From assembly GCF_031846565.1 (NCBI RefSeq), contig NZ_JAVRHL010000001.1:744001-808000 (forward strand): a stretch of DNA of 64,000 nucleotides. Reading direction: 5' to 3'. This DNA is from Tropicimonas_B omnivorans (GTDB lineage: Bacteria; Pseudomonadota; Alphaproteobacteria; Rhodobacterales; Rhodobacteraceae). The notes under the pieces were generated by a model. It was not told the DNA's origin and did no database searches. It worked only from the letters and a program-made list of their open reading frames with translations. Shown here piece after piece: positions 61,800-64,000 of the stretch. Every line of letters begins with the position of its first letter. The first letter of the stretch is position 1. The position numbers and the translations under genes were made by a program.

Positions 61800-63725
61800 T
61801 CAGGCCCGCTTGGACAGCATGTCGACGCCGAGCGTGGTCAGGACCTTGCGCTCGATGTCGGAGGCCTGCATCGCCGCGTCGGCATACATGTCCGCCGGGC
61901 TCGCCTGATCGATGAACGTATCGGGCAGCACCATCGACCGGAACTTCAGCCCGGTATCGAACACGCCCTCCTCGGCCAGAAGCTGCGCCACGTGGCTGCC
62001 GAAGCCGCCGATCGCGCCCTCTTCCAGGGTGATGAGGGCCTCGTGCTCTGCCGCGAGGGACAGGATCAGCTCCCGGTCGAGCGGCTTGGCGAAACGCGCA
62101 TCGGCAATCGTGGGGTTGATGCCGCGAGCCGAGAGCGCCTCGGCCGCCTTCCTCGCTTCCGAAAGCCGCGCCCCGAAGGACAGGATCGCGACGCGGCTAC
62201 CCTCCTGGACGATGCGTCCCTTGCCGATCTCGAGCGGAACGCCACGCTCGGGCATCTCGACGCCGGTGCCCTCGCCCCGCGGAAAGCGGAACGCGATGGG
62301 CCCCTCATCATGCGCGGCCGCCGTCGCCACCATGTGCCGAAGCTCCGCCTCGTCGGCCGCGGCCATGACGGTGAACCCGGGCAGGTTGGCGAGGAATGCC
62401 ACGTCGAAGGCGCCGGCATGGGTCGGTCCGTCCGCTCCGACGAGCCCCGCCCGGTCGATGGCGAAGCGCACGGGCAGGCGCTGGATGGCGACGTCGTGCA
62501 CCACCTGGTCGTAGCCACGCTGCAGGAATGTCGAATAGATCGCGCAGAACGGCCTGAGCCCGCCCGCCGCCTGGCCGGCAGCGAAGGTCACCGCGTGCTG
62601 CTCGGCGATGCCGACATCGAAGCTGCGCCCCGGAAACCGCTCCGCGAAGAGGTTCAGCCCCGTCCCGTCCGGCATCGCGGCGGTGACGGCCGTGATCGTC
62701 CGGTCCTCGTCCGCCTCCTGCATCAGCGACTTGGCGAAAACGCTGGTATAGGAGGGCGCGTTGCTCTTGGCCTTGGCCTGCTCGCCGGTGACGACATCGA
62801 ACTTCGACACGCCGTGCCCGCGATCCGCTGCCGCTTCGGACGGGGCGTAGCCCTTGCCCTTGCGGGTGATGGCGTGGATCAGGATCGGCCCGTCGGCCCG
62901 GGCCTTGACGGTCCGGAAGACGGAGAGAAGCTGGTCCATGTCGTGCCCGTCGATGGGCCCGAGATAGGAAAAGCCGAGCTCCTCGAACAGCGTCCCGCCG
63001 ACGGCCATGTGTTTCAGGAGGCCTTTGGCCCGCTTGGCCCCCTCGCGGAAAGGCGGCGGCAGCATGGAGACCGCCCCCTTCGCCGCCGCCTTGAGTTCCT
63101 GGAACGGCGCACCGGCATAGAGGCGGGACAGGTAGGAGGACATCGCGCCCACGGGCGGGGCGATGCTCATCTCGTTGTCGTTCAGGATCACGATCAGCCG
63201 CTTGCCGAGATGGCCGGCGTTGTTCATCGCCTCGAACGCCATGCCGGCGCTCATCGCGCCGTCCCCGATCACCGCGATGCAGTCGCCGATCTCGGGGTCC
63301 GCCGTGCCGCCGAGGTCCCGCGCGACCGCATAGCCGAGCGCCGCGCTGATGGAGGTGGAGGAATGTGCCGCGCCGAACGGGTCGAACACGCTCTCGCTGC
63401 GCTTCGTGAAGCCCGAGAGGCCGTCCTTCTGGCGCAGCGTGCGGATCCGGTCGCGGCGGCCCGTCAGGATCTTGTGCGGATAGGTCTGGTGGCTGACATC
63501 CCAGACGAGGCGATCCCGCGGCGTATCGAACACCGCGTGAAGCGCGACCGTCATCTCCACCACGCCGAGGCCGGCGCCGAGGTGGCCGCCCGTCTCGCTC
63601 ACCGCGCTGATCGTCTCGGCCCGCAGCTCGTCCGCGATGAGGGACAGCTCCCCGTCGGACAGACGGCGCAGGTCCGCCGGTCCGCGCAGGCGGTCGAGAT
63701 GGGGCGTGCTGGGTCGATCGGCCAT
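61800..63725 (-). CDS. dxs: 1-deoxy-D-xylulose-5-phosphate synthase
   Basis: 641 residues. First enzyme of the MEP isoprenoid pathway. The TPP motif IAVIGDGAMSAGMAFEAMNNAG is near residue 145, the transketolase pyrimidine domain (EQHAVTFAAGQAAGG, IYSTFLQRGYDQVVHDV) follows, and the C-terminal domain ends with the transketolase C region. GGAGGAGAG precedes the ATG at 63725. It is followed upstream, in transcript order, by the geranyl/farnesyl diphosphate synthase gene (ispA), so isoprenoid-chain synthesis is grouped, as for carotenoid or quinone production. Confidence 0.97.
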   Translation of the reverse strand: MADRPSTPHLDRLRGPADLRRLSDGELSLIADELRAETISAVSETGGHLGAGLGVVEMTVALHAVFDTPRDRLVWDVSHQTYPHKILTGRRDRIRTLRQKDGLSGFTKRSESVFDPFGAAHSSTSISAALGYAVARDLGGTADPEIGDCIAVIGDGAMSAGMAFEAMNNAGHLGKRLIVILNDNEMSIAPPVGAMSSYLSRLYAGAPFQELKAAAKGAVSMLPPPFREGAKRAKGLLKHMAVGGTLFEELGFSYLGPIDGHDMDQLLSVFRTVKARADGPILIHAITRKGKGYAPSEAAADRGHGVSKFDVVTGEQAKAKSNAPSYTSVFAKSLMQEADEDRTITAVTAAMPDGTGLNLFAERFPGRSFDVGIAEQHAVTFAAGQAAGGLRPFCAIYSTFLQRGYDQVVHDVAIQRLPVRFAIDRAGLVGADGPTHAGAFDVAFLANLPGFTVMAAADEAELRHMVATAAAHDEGPIAFRFPRGEGTGVEMPERGVPLEIGKGRIVQEGSRVAILSFGARLSEARKAAEALSARGINPTIADARFAKPLDRELILSLAAEHEALITLEEGAIGGFGSHVAQLLAEEGVFDTGLKFRSMVLPDTFIDQASPADMYADAAMQASDIERKVLTTLGVDMLSKRA

Positions 63726-63738
63726 GTCGCCTCTCCTC

Positions 63739-64000
63739 CTATCGGTTCCGCGCGATAACGAAGCGGGCCAGCGCGCGCAACGGGTCCGCATCCGGACCGT
63801 AGGGAGCCAGCGCATCCTGCGCATCCTGCACCAACGCGTTCGCCCGTGTCTTCGCTCCCTCGATGCCGAGAAGTTCGACGAAGGTCGCCTTGCCCGCCTC
63901 GGCATCCTTGCGCAGCCGCTTGCCGGCGGCCTGCGCGTCCCCGGTTGCATCAAGGAGGTCGTCGGCGATCTGGAACGCGCGTCCCAGCGCGGTGCCGTAG
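63739..64000 (-). CDS. ispA: Farnesyl/geranyl diphosphate synthase, C-terminal part, cut by window edge
   Basis: About 87 C-terminal codons of a trans-prenyltransferase. The second aspartate-rich motif DDLLD is read in FQIADDLLDATGDAQ, preceded by YGTALGRA, and the chain ends LRALARFVIARNR with a TAG at 63739-63741. The remainder, with the first DDxxD motif, lies beyond base 64000. It ends 14 nt before the dxs start on the same strand, making an ispA-dxs operon as in many proteobacteria. Product length (C10, C15) cannot be told from this fragment. Confidence 0.9.
   Translation of the reverse strand, partial: YGTALGRAFQIADDLLDATGDAQAAGKRLRKDAEAGKATFVELLGIEGAKTRANALVQDAQDALAPYGPDADPLRALARFVIARNR

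Overview
This 64 kb window reads as one stretch of chromosome from a GC-rich alphaproteobacterium, most likely a marine or halotolerant member of the Rhodobacterales (roseobacter / Paracoccaceae group). The support is the gene content and order: mreB-mreC-mreD-mrdA; an F0-only ATP synthase operon containing both b' and b subunits; leuS-lptE-holA; DUF4170-waaA-like-lpxK; mutY facing a dciA-like gene and a DsbA-like oxidoreductase; and dxs-ispA. Genes are packed tightly on both strands with many 1-14 nt overlaps. I see no rRNA, tRNA, CRISPR array, insertion sequence, integrase or phage gene. This is core chromosome with a few accessory patches.

Layout. 1-3.1 kb: cell-shape operon (mreBCD and the start of PBP2, minus strand). 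3.2-6.1 kb: a TupA-like ATP-grasp gene, then leuA with an upstream leucine leader peptide and nested inverted repeats. 6.1-9.0 kb: SDR-SDR-iron-sulfur photolyase operon. 9.0-12.4 kb: an exported 18-repeat MORN protein and NAD synthetase. 12.7-16.1 kb: chemoreceptor plus cheD, and a small zinc metallopeptidase. 16.1-19.5 kb: gltX, a NaChBac-type sodium channel, trpA and a Pmp3-like peptide. 19.7-25.4 kb: ychF, purU, a 22-residue membrane peptide, an ArsR regulator and the atpI-B-E-X-F operon, closed by terminators. 25.4-27.5 kb: OmpA-family lipoprotein, Ada-like methyltransferase and HIT protein. 27.5-30.1 kb: divergent glycosyltransferase / sulfotransferase pair. 30.2-35.9 kb: crotonase-fold protein, nitronate monooxygenase-like protein, PAP2 phosphatase, nth-PfkB kinase pair, globin and CHCC zinc finger. 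36-41.6 kb: ABC ATPase with an ATP-grasp ligase, polA, DUF1285. 41.7-48.4 kb: MoxR-DUF58-BatA/DUF4159-membrane protein operon. 48.5-52.5 kb: SDR, crotonase, HNH, flavoprotein and holA. 52.5-58.2 kb: lptE, leuS, DUF4170, divergent WaaA, lpxK. 58.2-64 kb: DsbA-like, dciA-like, mutY, AlkB-type hydroxylase, dxs, partial ispA.

How it fits together. Envelope building recurs across the window: rod shape, LPS assembly and lipid A, isoprenoid precursors, a likely sulfated surface glycan, lipoproteins and the MoxR-linked membrane cluster. DNA repair genes (phrB, nth, mutY, polA, Ada-like) are frequent. The best candidates for new biology are the leuA leader, where the leucine-codon stretch of an apparently leaderless peptide is complementary to the leuA ribosome binding site; the ABC ATPase / cyanophycin-synthetase-like ATP-grasp pair; the four-gene MoxR cluster; the glycosyltransferase-sulfotransferase pair; and several enzymes that keep their fold but appear to lack catalytic residues (two crotonases and a WaaA-like protein). 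All assignments come from reading the sequence by eye, with no database search.
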